Source: Ruegeria arenilitoris
Lineage (GTDB): Bacteria > Pseudomonadota > Alphaproteobacteria > Rhodobacterales > Rhodobacteraceae
Length of the DNA stretch: 64,000 nt
Assembly (NCBI RefSeq): GCF_013035425.1
Contig: NZ_WQHX01000004.1
Coordinates: 62,001-126,000, forward strand
Reading direction: 5' to 3'
A model generated the notes under the pieces. The model was not told the origin of the DNA. It searched no databases and saw only the letters and a program-made list of their open reading frames with translations. Made by a program: the position numbers and the translations under genes. Below are positions 28,734 to 39,007 of the stretch, piece after piece. Numbering within the stretch: the stretch's first letter is position 1; each line of letters opens with the position of its first letter.

Positions 28734-29768
28734 CTGCAACAGGCTCAAAAATTGATCGATCTGTTCGTTTGTATTGGACCAGTCACAAACCAATCTGCAT
28801 GTCAGCAATTCTTCTTCGTCAGAGCCATCTAGCGTACCGGCCCACAAATGGTAAACCGCACCAGCCTGGTGAAGGCGTTTGTGCTGTTTACGAGTAAGGT
28901 TTGCAAAAATCATGTTGGCGTGCGGTTCATACGGAAATTCAGCACCCGCGTCGCGTAGGCCATTTGCTAGCCTGTTACAATTGGCGTTGGCCTGACGCGC
29001 GGACTTCAGCCAAAGATCATCTTTTAGATAGGCTGCCATCTGCGCCGACAAATAGCGATGTTTCGAAAACAGATGTGCCCCGCGCTTTCGGCGCAATTCG
29101 AATTCCCAGGCTTTACTTTCGTCAAAGAAAACAACGGCTTCGACCCCCATCAGCCCATTTTTTGTACCGCCAAAACTAACCGCGTCAACTCCGGCCTTCC
29201 ATGTCATATCTGCGGGCGAGCAATTCAGCGCGACTAAGGCGTTAGAAAATCGGGCACCATCCAAATGAACGGGCAGGTTGAATTCCTTGGCTACCGAGCA
29301 AAGTGATTGCAGCTCTTCCAGAGTATACACCGTTCCCCGTTCCGTTACCTGAGTGATCGAAACCGGCCCACGTTGCGGCCCGTGCACGCCACGGGTTTCT
29401 TCGCCAGTGATGGATTGGCGCAGGGCATCGGGTGCCATTCTGTCGCCGCCAGGCACGAGGGTCAGCTTTGCACCGCTGTAAAATTCCGGCGCGTTGCACT
29501 CATCCTCGTGTATATGAGCTACGGGAGAGCAGAATACCGTCTCCCATGGTTTGGAAAGAGTGGCCAGAGCCAGAGAATTCGCTGCGGTGCCAGTAGCAAC
29601 CAAATAAACCGCCGCGCCGGGGGCCTCGAATATCCCGCGAATTCGATCTCGAACTTCGTTCATCAAAGTATCGGCGCCATAGGCCATCTGATAGCCATCA
29701 TTTGCTTTGGCCAGGGCAACCAGAACTTCGGGATGAACTGGGCCGGAATTGTCAGAGGCGAAATGCAT
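28728..29768 (-). CDS. ltaE: Low-specificity L-threonine aldolase
   Basis: PLP enzyme that cleaves L-threonine or allo-threonine to glycine and acetaldehyde. The 346-residue protein begins FASDNSGPVHPEVLVAL and carries GTAANSLALA, HIHEDECNAPEF, NLPVHLDGARFSNALVAL and the PLP lysine in DAVSFGGTKNGLMGVEAVVFF. Its start overlaps the stop of the upstream ycgN-like gene by one base (TAATG), so it is the third gene of a ribF-ycgN-ltaE unit. Confidence 0.93.
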   Translation of the reverse strand: MHFASDNSGPVHPEVLVALAKANDGYQMAYGADTLMNEVRDRIRGIFEAPGAAVYLVATGTAANSLALATLSKPWETVFCSPVAHIHEDECNAPEFYSGAKLTLVPGGDRMAPDALRQSITGEETRGVHGPQRGPVSITQVTERGTVYTLEELQSLCSVAKEFNLPVHLDGARFSNALVALNCSPADMTWKAGVDAVSFGGTKNGLMGVEAVVFFDESKAWEFELRRKRGAHLFSKHRYLSAQMAAYLKDDLWLKSARQANANCNRLANGLRDAGAEFPYEPHANMIFANLTRKQHKRLHQAGAVYHLWAGTLDGSDEEELLTCRLVCDWSNTNEQIDQFLSLLQG

Positions 29769-30241
29769 TAGGTCGGCTCCTCAATAATGTAATCTTCCCA
29801 TTCCTCTGTGGGGGTCTCAAATTCCGAGACAGTGCGACGTTGAACCGAGATTCCGGCTTTGTGAACGCTGTTCGGCGTACCAGACAATAACGGGTGCCAA
29901 TCATAAAGGGGCCTGCCTTCCCACAAAAGACGGTAGGCGCAAGTTTGCGGCAGCCAGTAGGCGTGATCGTCAATATTGTCCGGCCTCATTACGATGCACT
30001 CCGGTACAAATTGATGCCGAATATCGTATTGGGTGCAGCGACAGGTCTCATCATCAAATAAGCGGCAGGCTACGCAAGTAAGCGCAACCTCACCGGTATC
30101 CTCATCTTCAAGTTTGTTCAGACAGCACTTCCCGCACCCGTCGCACAGCGCCTCCCATTCCTTCGGGCTCATCTTCTGCAGGGGCTTACGCTCCCAAAAC
30201 TTTGGGGTCAGGCCAGATCGATCAATCGGATCAGCTGTCAT
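29768..30241 (-). CDS. YcgN family cysteine-cluster protein (UPF0260)
   Basis: A 157-residue protein with a CDGCGKCCLNK motif near residue 33 and further cysteines in LTCVACRLFDDETCRCTQYD, then PQTCAYRLL and GRPLYDWHPLLSG. The pattern defines UPF0260; the cysteines probably bind zinc or an Fe-S cluster, and the biological role is unknown. It overlaps ribF by ATGA upstream and ltaE by one base downstream. Confidence 0.9.
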   Translation of the reverse strand: MTADPIDRSGLTPKFWERKPLQKMSPKEWEALCDGCGKCCLNKLEDEDTGEVALTCVACRLFDDETCRCTQYDIRHQFVPECIVMRPDNIDDHAYWLPQTCAYRLLWEGRPLYDWHPLLSGTPNSVHKAGISVQRRTVSEFETPTEEWEDYIIEEPT

Positions 30242-31170
30242 AGAGCCGCCAGAATATCTTGGGCTTGCGCGCAGTCGTCATTCATTCTTGCGATCAAATT
30301 ATCAAGCCCGTCGAAAGTCATTTCCGGCCTCAGATATTCAACTAAAGCAACGGATAGAGTCGCGCCGTAGAGATCGCCCGAGAAGTCGAAAAGATAAGTC
30401 TCAATATTTGGAATTTCACCTTTGAACATAGGTCGCGTGCCGACGGACGCTGCGCCGCGATAGCTGCCCTGATGCGGACCGCCGAGTACGTCGACCAACA
30501 CGGCGTATACTCCGAACCTTGGGGGATGAAGTCCTTCAATTGACATGTTGGCGGTAGGAAATCCAAGTTCACGCCCGCGTTGCTCGCCACCGATTACTTC
30601 GCCTTCAATCCGATGCCAATGTCCGAGCATTGCAGCAGCATCACGCGGCCTCCCGTCGCTCAATGCCTCCCGAATTGCTGTCGACGACACAACGTTTTCC
30701 GAACGTTCTTTCAGCGGAGCAATGGTTACCCCAAAGTCCATTTCCCGCCCAAACTTCACCAAGTCGGCCGCTGTCCCACTCCTTGCCTTGCCAAAGCAGA
30801 AATCGGCCCCAACGACCACGTGCGACAAGCCTAATCCGTTACATATCACGTTTTGTGCAAACTCTTTAGGTGTGAGCCCGGCGAGCCCAGCATTAAACGG
30901 TAGCTCGTACAGCTTTTGGACACCCAACTTTTCCAATCGGTGTGCCCGGGCATTGCCACGCATCAAGCGAAATGGCGGCGCGTCAGGCGCAAAAAATTCA
31001 CGTGGGTGTGGTTCAAAGGTCAGAACACCCAGTGGCGCATCCGGCGCCACATTGCGAGCCATTTCAATTACTGACCGATGGCCTAAATGCACCCCATCGA
31101 AATTCCCGATCGCTACGCTTGCGCCTCGATTCTCTGGCTCGACAAACTGAAAGTCACGGATGATCTGCAT
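30238..31170 (-). CDS. ribF: Bifunctional riboflavin kinase / FAD synthetase
   Basis: Makes FMN and FAD from riboflavin. The 310-residue protein has the nucleotidyltransferase domain first (GNFDGVHLGHRSVIEMA, FCFGKARSGTAADL, SSTAIREALSDG), and the kinase domain from about residue 180 (HWHRIEGEVIGGEQRGRELGFPTANM, YGVYAVLVDV, ETYLFDFSGDLYG). First gene of the ribF-ycgN-ltaE unit; overlap with ycgN is four bases. Confidence 0.96.
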   Translation of the reverse strand: MQIIRDFQFVEPENRGASVAIGNFDGVHLGHRSVIEMARNVAPDAPLGVLTFEPHPREFFAPDAPPFRLMRGNARAHRLEKLGVQKLYELPFNAGLAGLTPKEFAQNVICNGLGLSHVVVGADFCFGKARSGTAADLVKFGREMDFGVTIAPLKERSENVVSSTAIREALSDGRPRDAAAMLGHWHRIEGEVIGGEQRGRELGFPTANMSIEGLHPPRFGVYAVLVDVLGGPHQGSYRGAASVGTRPMFKGEIPNIETYLFDFSGDLYGATLSVALVEYLRPEMTFDGLDNLIARMNDDCAQAQDILAAL

Positions 31171-31334
31171 AACGACTGCCTAGCGGGACTGAGAACAGGG
31201 TTCAAGCATCTCATTGCGCTGAGCACACTCCGAATTTTGCATTTGTGGCGCAAAACCCAAACTATCTGTCTTATCGACCAACTTTGAAAGGATAATCCAT
31301 CCGCAATGGGTAAACCTGCGGGGTCTAAAGCGCC

Positions 31335-31352
31335 CAAAACAAAGTTGTTTTG
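31335..31352. repeat. 18-bp palindrome downstream of maoC
   Basis: CAAAACAA at 31335-31342 and TTGTTTTG at 31345-31352 flank two bases. It is in the gap between the maoC-like gene end and the ribF start (both minus strand). With a two-base loop it is a poor hairpin; a protein site in the ribF promoter region is equally possible. Confidence 0.35.
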
Positions 31353-31360
31353 TACGAAAA

Positions 31361-31804
31361 TCAGTCGAACTTGCGAGAAGGCGCAAGCACCATGGCTTCG
31401 CCAACCAATACCTTCTTACCGTCAACCGAACAATGGCAATCCAGCTTAACCCGACGCTTGGAAAAGTCGATATCGATCACTTTGACCTCGGCATAAACCA
31501 TGTCTCCGGGGCGAACGGGTGCGAGGAACTTCAGGGATTGGCCCATATACACCGTTCCGTGGCCGGGAAGCTGTTCGCCAATTACGGCTGAGATCAAACC
31601 GGCTGTTAGCATGCCATGAGCAATACGACCTTCAAAAATCGTGTCGCGCGCGTAGTCATCGTCCAGATGCACAGGGTTTCTGTCGGTCGAGACCTGCGCA
31701 AACATCTCGATATCTTCGTCGGTTACTACTTTGCGCAGGTACCGGGTCATACCCATTTCGATGTCTTCTATGCAGATCGTCCCGCGAGGAAGATTGTCCA
31801 ACAT
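31361..31804 (-). CDS. MaoC-like hot-dog-fold dehydratase
   Basis: A 147-residue hot-dog-fold protein similar to (R)-specific enoyl-CoA hydratases. The hydratase signature is visible as FAQVSTDRNPVHLDDDYARDTIFEGRIAHGMLTAGLIS, with Asp and His of D-x-NP-x-H as the catalytic pair. GQSLKFLAPVRPGDMVYAEVKV is the second conserved half. It could supply 3-hydroxyacyl-CoA for polyhydroxyalkanoate or act in fatty-acid breakdown; no partner genes are near. Confidence 0.88.
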   Translation of the reverse strand: MLDNLPRGTICIEDIEMGMTRYLRKVVTDEDIEMFAQVSTDRNPVHLDDDYARDTIFEGRIAHGMLTAGLISAVIGEQLPGHGTVYMGQSLKFLAPVRPGDMVYAEVKVIDIDFSKRRVKLDCHCSVDGKKVLVGEAMVLAPSRKFD

Positions 31805-31905
31805 GATGCCCTCATCAAGAATGGTCTGAGCAACAAAAGACCGTCAATTGCGCTCAGTTGGCAACTTTATTACTTCGCAGTTGCAGAAAATCAAGTCTTT
31901 TTTAT

Positions 31906-32781
31906 CTACCGCAAACGCCCAATCGAGTAAGTTGGATTGATATTTTCTTTTTCGTTGTGGGATCTTAAGGCATCTTCGTTGGGGTGGAGCGACGTTTTCG
32001 TTTCAACAGCGGATAATCCGCCAGTAATGAACAAAGAATCGAGGCCTTCGCCCATGCCGCCAGCAATATCAGTTTGCGGCCCGTCTCCGATCACAAGAAT
32101 ATCTGAGTCCGGAATGTCTGCCCCGAGTTCCAATAGCCTGCGCCGCGCCAGATCATAGATAGGCGGATGTGGTTTTCCAAAATACAGACTCTCACCGCCC
32201 ATCTCGGTGTAAAGCTTTGCCAACGCCCCCGCGCACCATTCGCGCACCTCGCCGCGGTCAACGACGATATCGGGGTTCGCGCAAAGTAACTTCATGTCCT
32301 TCTGTTTGGCATAAAGGAAGTCCGGTCTGTTTACCGCCGGGTCTGCCATTGGATCAAAAGGTCCGCAGCAGACGATCCCGTCAGCCTGGTCAAGTGGTAC
32401 GCGTTCAATATGCAATGGATGATCCAGCAGTTTCAGCGGTTCAAAGAAACCGGCGTCTCGTTCCCATTCGCCCATAAAATAGACTTTTTCACCGACCGCG
32501 CCGCGAAACATTGCTGACCTCGCCGAGTCGCCACTTGTAGCGATGGTATCATAAGTGTCGCGCGGCACATTGAATTGGACAAGTTGTTCTGCAACACCTG
32601 CGCGGGGCTTAGGGGAATTGGTCACCAGAACTACACGACCACCTGTTGCGCGATAGGCTTGCAATGCTGCTACGGCCTCGGGATAGGCTGTAATACCATT
32701 GTGAACGCAGCCCCACAAATCGACAAAGAGTGCTTTGTATCGATTGGAGATTTCCGAAAGCGTGGAGATGATTTGGGTCAT
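31906..32781 (-). CDS. TIGR01459 family HAD-type hydrolase
   Basis: A 291-residue NagD-like HAD phosphatase. Motif I is FVDLWGCVHNG (the nucleophile Asp is present, and the usual second Asp is replaced by Trp-Gly), motif II is VLVTNSPKP, and motif III/IV is YFGKPHPPIYDLA with ILVIGDGPQTDIAGG. The C2-type cap lies between. It matches the alphaproteobacterial TIGR01459 family, whose substrate is not known to me. The last 25 residues are hydrophilic and variable. Confidence 0.87.
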   Translation of the reverse strand: MTQIISTLSEISNRYKALFVDLWGCVHNGITAYPEAVAALQAYRATGGRVVLVTNSPKPRAGVAEQLVQFNVPRDTYDTIATSGDSARSAMFRGAVGEKVYFMGEWERDAGFFEPLKLLDHPLHIERVPLDQADGIVCCGPFDPMADPAVNRPDFLYAKQKDMKLLCANPDIVVDRGEVREWCAGALAKLYTEMGGESLYFGKPHPPIYDLARRRLLELGADIPDSDILVIGDGPQTDIAGGMGEGLDSLFITGGLSAVETKTSLHPNEDALRSHNEKENINPTYSIGRLR

Positions 32782-32966
32782 GGGTTCCTCATGGGGCGGG
32801 ACGTATCATGTACCGATCCCTATGACAGAGGCTTCTATGATTGGCTATAGGAGGCCTTGTTATCTTCCGCACAACAACAGAAATTTTTTGGCACTCAGAA
32901 AGACTCACGAGAAATCTTTTTTCATCATGCTGAAAGGCTTTCGCGCGCGGATGCATTAAGAAGACT

Positions 32967-32987
32967 AAGCGCCCATGTAGGGCGCTT
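32967..32987 (-). terminator. Putative ppaC terminator
   Basis: AAGCGCCC at 32967-32974 pairs exactly with GGGCGCTT at 32980-32987 around ATGTA, 13 bases past the ppaC stop on the minus strand. The following tract in that direction is pyrimidine-rich (CTTCTT) and not a full T-run. Confidence 0.6.
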
Positions 32988-32999
32988 TGAGATCGCGTA

Positions 33000-33920
33000 T
33001 TACACTTTAAGGTTTGGTATGATTTGTTTCTTCCGGCTCATGATGCCCGGCAGAACAACAGAGTCGCCTTCCACTGTCACGCCAAAGCTCTTGTGAGCCA
33101 CTGATTTGACCACGTCGTTGGGCACCAACAAGGTTGCCTCTTCATTCAGGATGTCGACAACGAACAAAAGGACTTGATCGACACCGTCTTCTTTCGACAC
33201 CTCGATCATAGTTTCTACCAAGCTCGCCTTGCGATCCAGTACGACACCAGGCGCGGTAGTTTCCAGAACTGAGACTCGGAACTTGGTTCCATCGACCTCA
33301 TATTCCTTGCTATCCATTCGGATCAACTCGGCGTCCGAGAAAGAAGAGACATCGGATTTTGCCGCAAACATCTCAGCGGCATAGGACGAGATATCTAATC
33401 CAAGTTCCGCTGCAAGGCTCTCGGCCACTTTACGATCGTGCGGGGTGGTTGTGGGTGAGCGGAACTCCAGAGTGTCGGACAGGATGCAAGTCAGCGCTGC
33501 GCCCTTGGCCCAGTCAGGCATTTTAGCCGCGTCTTCGCCCATCAGATCAACCAGAATGGTCGCTGTACATGCCAGTGGGCGTACGGTGATGTCGATCGGA
33601 CCCTTCGTTTCCAGCCCACCAACCAACTTATGGTGGTCGATGATCGCGCGGATATCAGCTTGGTTTATGTTGTCGGGCAACTCTGCTGGATTGTTCGTAT
33701 CAACGATGACAACAGGCGCGCTTTCGGTAACCTCGTCGATAATGCGTGGCTTTGGCAGATCCCAACGATCCAGCATAAAGGCAGCTTCGGTGTTGGGTTC
33801 GCCCAACAGCACGGCTTCGGCCTGTTCGCCTTTTACTTCGTTCAGATACCAAGCCCAAACTATAGGAGAACCAGTCGAGTCAGTGTCGGGTGATTTATGG
33901 CCAAAAACTTGGATTGTCAT
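33000..33920 (-). CDS. ppaC: Manganese-dependent inorganic pyrophosphatase (DHH family)
   Basis: Hydrolyses pyrophosphate to drive biosynthetic reactions. The 306-residue family II enzyme has GHKSPDTDSTGSPIVWAW at the start (metal His and Asp), VVIVDTNNPAELP, the DHH signature AIIDHHKLVGG, and the C-terminal DHHA2 domain with SRKKQIIPNL (the SRKKQ substrate loop). Family II enzymes are an alternative to the common family I Ppa. A palindrome lies about 55 bases upstream of its start. Confidence 0.95.
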   Translation of the reverse strand: MTIQVFGHKSPDTDSTGSPIVWAWYLNEVKGEQAEAVLLGEPNTEAAFMLDRWDLPKPRIIDEVTESAPVVIVDTNNPAELPDNINQADIRAIIDHHKLVGGLETKGPIDITVRPLACTATILVDLMGEDAAKMPDWAKGAALTCILSDTLEFRSPTTTPHDRKVAESLAAELGLDISSYAAEMFAAKSDVSSFSDAELIRMDSKEYEVDGTKFRVSVLETTAPGVVLDRKASLVETMIEVSKEDGVDQVLLFVVDILNEEATLLVPNDVVKSVAHKSFGVTVEGDSVVLPGIMSRKKQIIPNLKV

Positions 33921-33975
33921 ATCAGTGTCCTGAGGATGTACGATTTGCGGGCCTTATAGGGCTGGCAGAACCTGT

Positions 33976-33987
33976 TGTCACGTGACA
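33976..33987. repeat. TGTCACGTGACA palindrome upstream of ppaC
   Basis: A perfect 12-base palindrome 56 bases before the ppaC start codon, inside the gap to the traB-like gene end. It could be a transcription-factor site or a small hairpin (CCTGT and ACAGG also flank it). Confidence 0.4.
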
Positions 33988-34026
33988 GGACGGGGCTGCG
34001 ACGGTTGGTCTGGCTTGGACCGCAGG

Positions 34027-35007
34027 TTAGAACGGTGCTCTTTCCAGTTTGTATCCAGCCAACTCAAGTTGGCGCAACAGGCCGTGAGTATCCGCCAGAT
34101 GCCCGGCGCCTACTGCGATGACTACTGTTTGGTCTTTCAAAGGCAGAATTTTTTGCAGCCAATTGTTGTTTCGTTGCACAAGCAGCTGGTCTTCAAAACC
34201 TTCCCACTCTGCCTCAAATTCCTGGGGCGTCAGGCCTGAGGCCTTTTGTCCCTGTATTTTCGCCAATTGAATGATTTCCGCGTGCTTTTCCTCGAGATAA
34301 GTATTTGCCATGGTTATGAGTTGGTTATCACCTGACTGCAGCGCGCCTGCCAGCCTGACCAAAGACTGCACCTGTTCTTCCAGTGAATGGCTGTCGAACA
34401 TGGCAATTAACTCTTCGACGCTTTCCAGAGAGTGTCTTGGGATCGCGTGCTCTTTGGCTATCTCAGTCAGGCGGGCATCCATGCCTCGGTCGAAATCCGG
34501 TGTTTCCATCAGGCAAGGTGGAATGCCTAGCATCATGCTCAGGAACCAAGGCCGCATTTTGGCGGCCATCCACCCTGGAATTCCACGCTCTGCCAGATTT
34601 GCGGATAGGGCCGCCCATTCTTCTTCGGCCATCAGATCGATCAGTGTTGGGCCCGAGGTAATCATTACTGGGCTAAAATCCTGCGCCAGATCCCGCTCGA
34701 AAGCGTCCATTTCTTCCTGAGTGATTTCGAAGTAGAAGGCATCTGCCTTTGACAAGGTTGGCGTCAGCCTTTCGACCACGTCGCCCATCCTTTCGTCATT
34801 GGTGTGCAACGTGCCGATCAAATGTAACACCGTATTGTCTTTCCGAGCTATCCAATGGTTGCCTTCGGGGAAGACAATTGAAGACAACGCTTTGTCCAAT
34901 GCTGCCCTTTCCTCAGATGACATTTCCAGCCGCAGATCGCGTCCTTCGCAGGCTCCGTAAGCCGAAATCGGCAGAAGTAAGCAAGTGAGTAGAGTCAACA
35001 CGCGCAT
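34027..35007 (-). CDS. TraB/GumN family protein
   Basis: A 326-residue predicted exported protein: MRVLTLLTCLLLPISAYGAC is a signal peptide, possibly with cleavage before Ala or Cys. The TraB/GumN hallmarks are HLIGTLHTNDERM near the N-terminus (GTLH), YFEITQEEM, and AVGAGHLADTHGLLRQLELAGYKLER at the end (GAGHL). The family is related to Tiki metalloproteases through the GxxH and His pattern; its bacterial role is unclear. The ATG at 35007 starts the signal peptide; an upstream in-frame Met is not needed. Confidence 0.85.
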   Translation of the reverse strand: MRVLTLLTCLLLPISAYGACEGRDLRLEMSSEERAALDKALSSIVFPEGNHWIARKDNTVLHLIGTLHTNDERMGDVVERLTPTLSKADAFYFEITQEEMDAFERDLAQDFSPVMITSGPTLIDLMAEEEWAALSANLAERGIPGWMAAKMRPWFLSMMLGIPPCLMETPDFDRGMDARLTEIAKEHAIPRHSLESVEELIAMFDSHSLEEQVQSLVRLAGALQSGDNQLITMANTYLEEKHAEIIQLAKIQGQKASGLTPQEFEAEWEGFEDQLLVQRNNNWLQKILPLKDQTVVIAVGAGHLADTHGLLRQLELAGYKLERAPF

Positions 35008-35134
35008 AGTTATCTTTCTGCCTTGTCCACGATGGTCACAGTGAGGTTTTAGCCCCCTGACTTTAATCCATGCAAGACGATATGTTTTCAGGACCGGGTC
35101 TGGCATTCCCTGCCAATCTGCCTAGCATGGTCCC

Positions 35135-35809
35135 ATGGACCGCGAGCAGGATCTCTATCCCCCCGTCAAGGCTCTGTTAGAGCGTCAGGGGTACACAGTT
35201 AAAGGCGAGGTTGGCGCTGCAGATATCGTCGCCGTCAAGGGCGATGATCCGCCCATTATTGTAGAGTTGAAATTGAGGTTCACTTTGGCCTTGTTTCATC
35301 AGGCAATTTCGCGACTCACGATAACGGATCAGGTATATATAGCGGTTTGCAAACCTAAAGGTCGCACTGCTCGGCGTGCTCTCCGAGATAATCTGTCTTT
35401 GTGCCGTCGACTAGGGCTTGGGCTGATTACAGTTAAACCCGATGGCAGGGTCGAAGTACAATGTGACCCCGGACCATATGCGCCGCGTAAAAATCGAAGC
35501 AAGTCTGTCCGATTGTTACGCGAATTTGACCGGCTCTCAGGCGATCCGAACGCGGGAGGGGCAACGCGGCATGGAATTGTGACGGCGTATCGTCAGGATG
35601 CTCTGAAGTGCGCCGCTTATTTGGCCGAACATGGGGCGACAAAAGGCTCAGAAGTCGCAGGCTCAACCGGTGTAAGTGGAGCGACTCGGTTGATGCGTGA
35701 CAATCACTACGGATGGTTTGAAAAGGTAGAAATAGGCATCTATACCCTGACCGCCGCCGGGTCCGAAGGTTTGAAACACTGGGCTTATAGCTGGGAAGAA
35801 ACCAGCTGA
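35135..35809 (+). CDS. DUF2161 family protein with PD-(D/E)XK nuclease-like fold
   Basis: A 224-residue protein. Residues 1-95 have the shape of a PD-(D/E)XK phosphodiesterase: a helix with EQDLYPPVKALLERQGY, then AADIVAVKGDDPPIIVELKLRF, where Asp and E-x-K are the metal ligands. The C-terminal part (TAYRQDALKCAAYLAEHGATKGSEVAGSTGVSGATRLMRDNHYGWFEKVEIGIYTLT) reads like a winged helix. A DNA or RNA nuclease is plausible; no target is known. It stands alone between divergent traB-like and the groESL promoter. Confidence 0.82.
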   Translation: MDREQDLYPPVKALLERQGYTVKGEVGAADIVAVKGDDPPIIVELKLRFTLALFHQAISRLTITDQVYIAVCKPKGRTARRALRDNLSLCRRLGLGLITVKPDGRVEVQCDPGPYAPRKNRSKSVRLLREFDRLSGDPNAGGATRHGIVTAYRQDALKCAAYLAEHGATKGSEVAGSTGVSGATRLMRDNHYGWFEKVEIGIYTLTAAGSEGLKHWAYSWEETS

Positions 35810-35853
35810 GCAATCCGTTGACGAGCGTACACTAAAAAATTTTCCTGACATTG

Positions 35854-35882
35854 TTGACTCGTCCCCGATCAACCCCTAGCTA
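35854..35882 (+). promoter_or_regulatory. groESL promoter
   Basis: TTGACT at 35854-35859 and TAGCTA at 35877-35882 with a 17-base spacer form a sigma-70-like promoter; the predicted start falls at the left arm of the CIRCE element. Confidence 0.6.
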
Positions 35883-35889
35883 TGCGTCG

Positions 35890-35916
35890 TTATCACTCGG
35901 AGACGTCGAGTGCTAA
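35890..35916. promoter_or_regulatory. CIRCE operator (HrcA binding site)
   Basis: TTATCACTC, nine bases, then GAGTGCTAA. This differs from the consensus TTAGCACTC-N9-GAGTGCTAA at one base in the left arm. Its position at the predicted transcription start fits HrcA repression of groESL, relieved by heat. Confidence 0.92.
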
Positions 35917-35974
35917 CGCCTCGCATTTTGGCGAGGGGAGGATAAACAAACTTTGAGCCCAAGGAGCTGCAAAG

Positions 35975-36262
35975 ATGGCATTGAAACCGCTTCATGACCG
36001 TGTGCTGGTTCGTCGCGTGGAAAGCGAAGAAAAAACCGCAGGCGGCCTGATCATTCCCGACAGCGCAAAAGAAAAGCCAAGTGAAGGCGAAGTCGTTGCG
36101 ACCGGCGAGGGAGCACGCAAGGACAGCGGCGAATTGATCGCGATGGCTGTTAAAGCTGGCGACAAGATTTTGTTCGGCAAATGGTCGGGCACCGAGGTTC
36201 AGATCGACGGCGAAGAGCTACTGATGATGAAAGAAAGCGACATCATGGGGATCATTGAGTAA
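35975..36262 (+). CDS. groES: Co-chaperonin GroES
   Basis: Heptameric lid of the GroEL chamber. The 95-residue protein has [40 protein letters not shown], where [12 protein letters not shown] is the mobile loop, and ends [19 protein letters not shown] lies upstream of the ATG; 54 bases separate it from groEL. Confidence 0.98.
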   Translation: MALKPLHDRVLVRRVESEEKTAGGLIIPDSAKEKPSEGEVVATGEGARKDSGELIAMAVKAGDKILFGKWSGTEVQIDGEELLMMKESDIMGIIE

Positions 36263-36280
36263 GCCGAATGCTTTCTCTGA

Positions 36281-37960
<1,680 letters not shown>

Positions 37961-37985
37961 TCTGCTCAGGTCTCAGACTTGTCCG

Positions 37986-38017
37986 CGGGGTCGCCCTTGG
38001 GCGGCCCCGTTTCGTTT
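37986..38017 (+). terminator. groESL terminator
   Basis: CGGGG-T-CGCCC at 37986-37996 pairs with GGGCG-G-CCCCG at 37999-38009 (one T-G wobble) and is followed by TTTCGTTTTT. Confidence 0.88.
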
Positions 38018-38126
38018 TTGGCACAACCGATTTCAGATTAAGTTCCGAAATACCAACAATCAAACCGGCATCGCTGTCCGCCGATTCAGAGTGTGCAAAG
38101 GTGGCCTGAACCGATATGTGGTGGAT

Positions 38127-38969
38127 ATGAGACTGTTCCTTTTGACCGCTTTGACTATGTGTGCATTTGCGGCGAACTCTATCCTCAATCGCTTGGCGAT
38201 TGACAGCGGGGCGGCCGATCCCTCTGGTTTTGCGATGGTTCGGGTTCTTACAGGTGCGTTGACGCTTGCTGCGTTGGTGCTTTGGAGCGGTAAAAAACTG
38301 CCCGTGCTACATCGTCGACGCGTGATCGGAGCAGGCGCGCTGTCTGTCTACATGGTCGGTTTCTCATTGGCTTATGTAACGCTTGATGCAGGCCTGGGCG
38401 CACTGATCCTGTTTGGGGTCGTGCAGATTTCTATGTTTTCTTTTACGGCATTGACTGGGCTGGTGCCCACGTCCCGTCAACTGATCGGCGCGGGTATAGC
38501 CTTGTTCGGGCTTGCATACGTTCTATGGCCGACCGGCGCTGTGCAAGTTGACACCAAAGGCGCTCTTTTAATGACCAGTGCTGGCATAGGATGGGCGGCG
38601 TATTCGTTGGCTGGGCGGTCCGAACCTGATGCGTTGTCTGGCACTGCGGCAAACTTTGTCGTGGCGTTGCCAGTGACCGCCATCGCTTTGAAAATCTCGG
38701 GCATGTACTGGCAAATGACAGGTATGGGTTTTGTCCTGGCTGCCTTGTCTGGCGCAGTGACATCTGGGATGGGATATGCCTTGTGGTATAGTGTTCTGCC
38801 CGGACTTTCGCCCGCAATAGCTGCGGTCGTACAACTTAGTGTTCCCGTCATTGCCATCATCGGAGGCGTGCTGTTGTTAGGCGAGGTCGCATCTTTTGAA
38901 CTGTTACTCGGTGCAGTCATGGTTTTGGGCGGTATTGGGTTGGCGGTGGGCCGCTTGCCGCGCCGCTAG
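38127..38969 (+). CDS. DMT superfamily (EamA) transporter
   Basis: A 280-residue membrane protein with about ten hydrophobic helices in two EamA repeats: ANSILNRLAIDSGAADPSGFAMVRVLTGALTLAALV in the first, and GMGYALWYSVLPGLSPAIAAVVQLSVPVIAIIGGVLLLGE in the second. Such proteins usually export amino acids or metabolites; the substrate is not predictable. The ATG at 38127 begins the first helix; the frame is open upstream but not needed. Confidence 0.87.
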   Translation: MRLFLLTALTMCAFAANSILNRLAIDSGAADPSGFAMVRVLTGALTLAALVLWSGKKLPVLHRRRVIGAGALSVYMVGFSLAYVTLDAGLGALILFGVVQISMFSFTALTGLVPTSRQLIGAGIALFGLAYVLWPTGAVQVDTKGALLMTSAGIGWAAYSLAGRSEPDALSGTAANFVVALPVTAIALKISGMYWQMTGMGFVLAALSGAVTSGMGYALWYSVLPGLSPAIAAVVQLSVPVIAIIGGVLLLGEVASFELLLGAVMVLGGIGLAVGRLPRR

Positions 38970-39007
38970 GGCTTCCATCAGGACGGCGCAGCCCTTAACT
39001 AGCGGGC

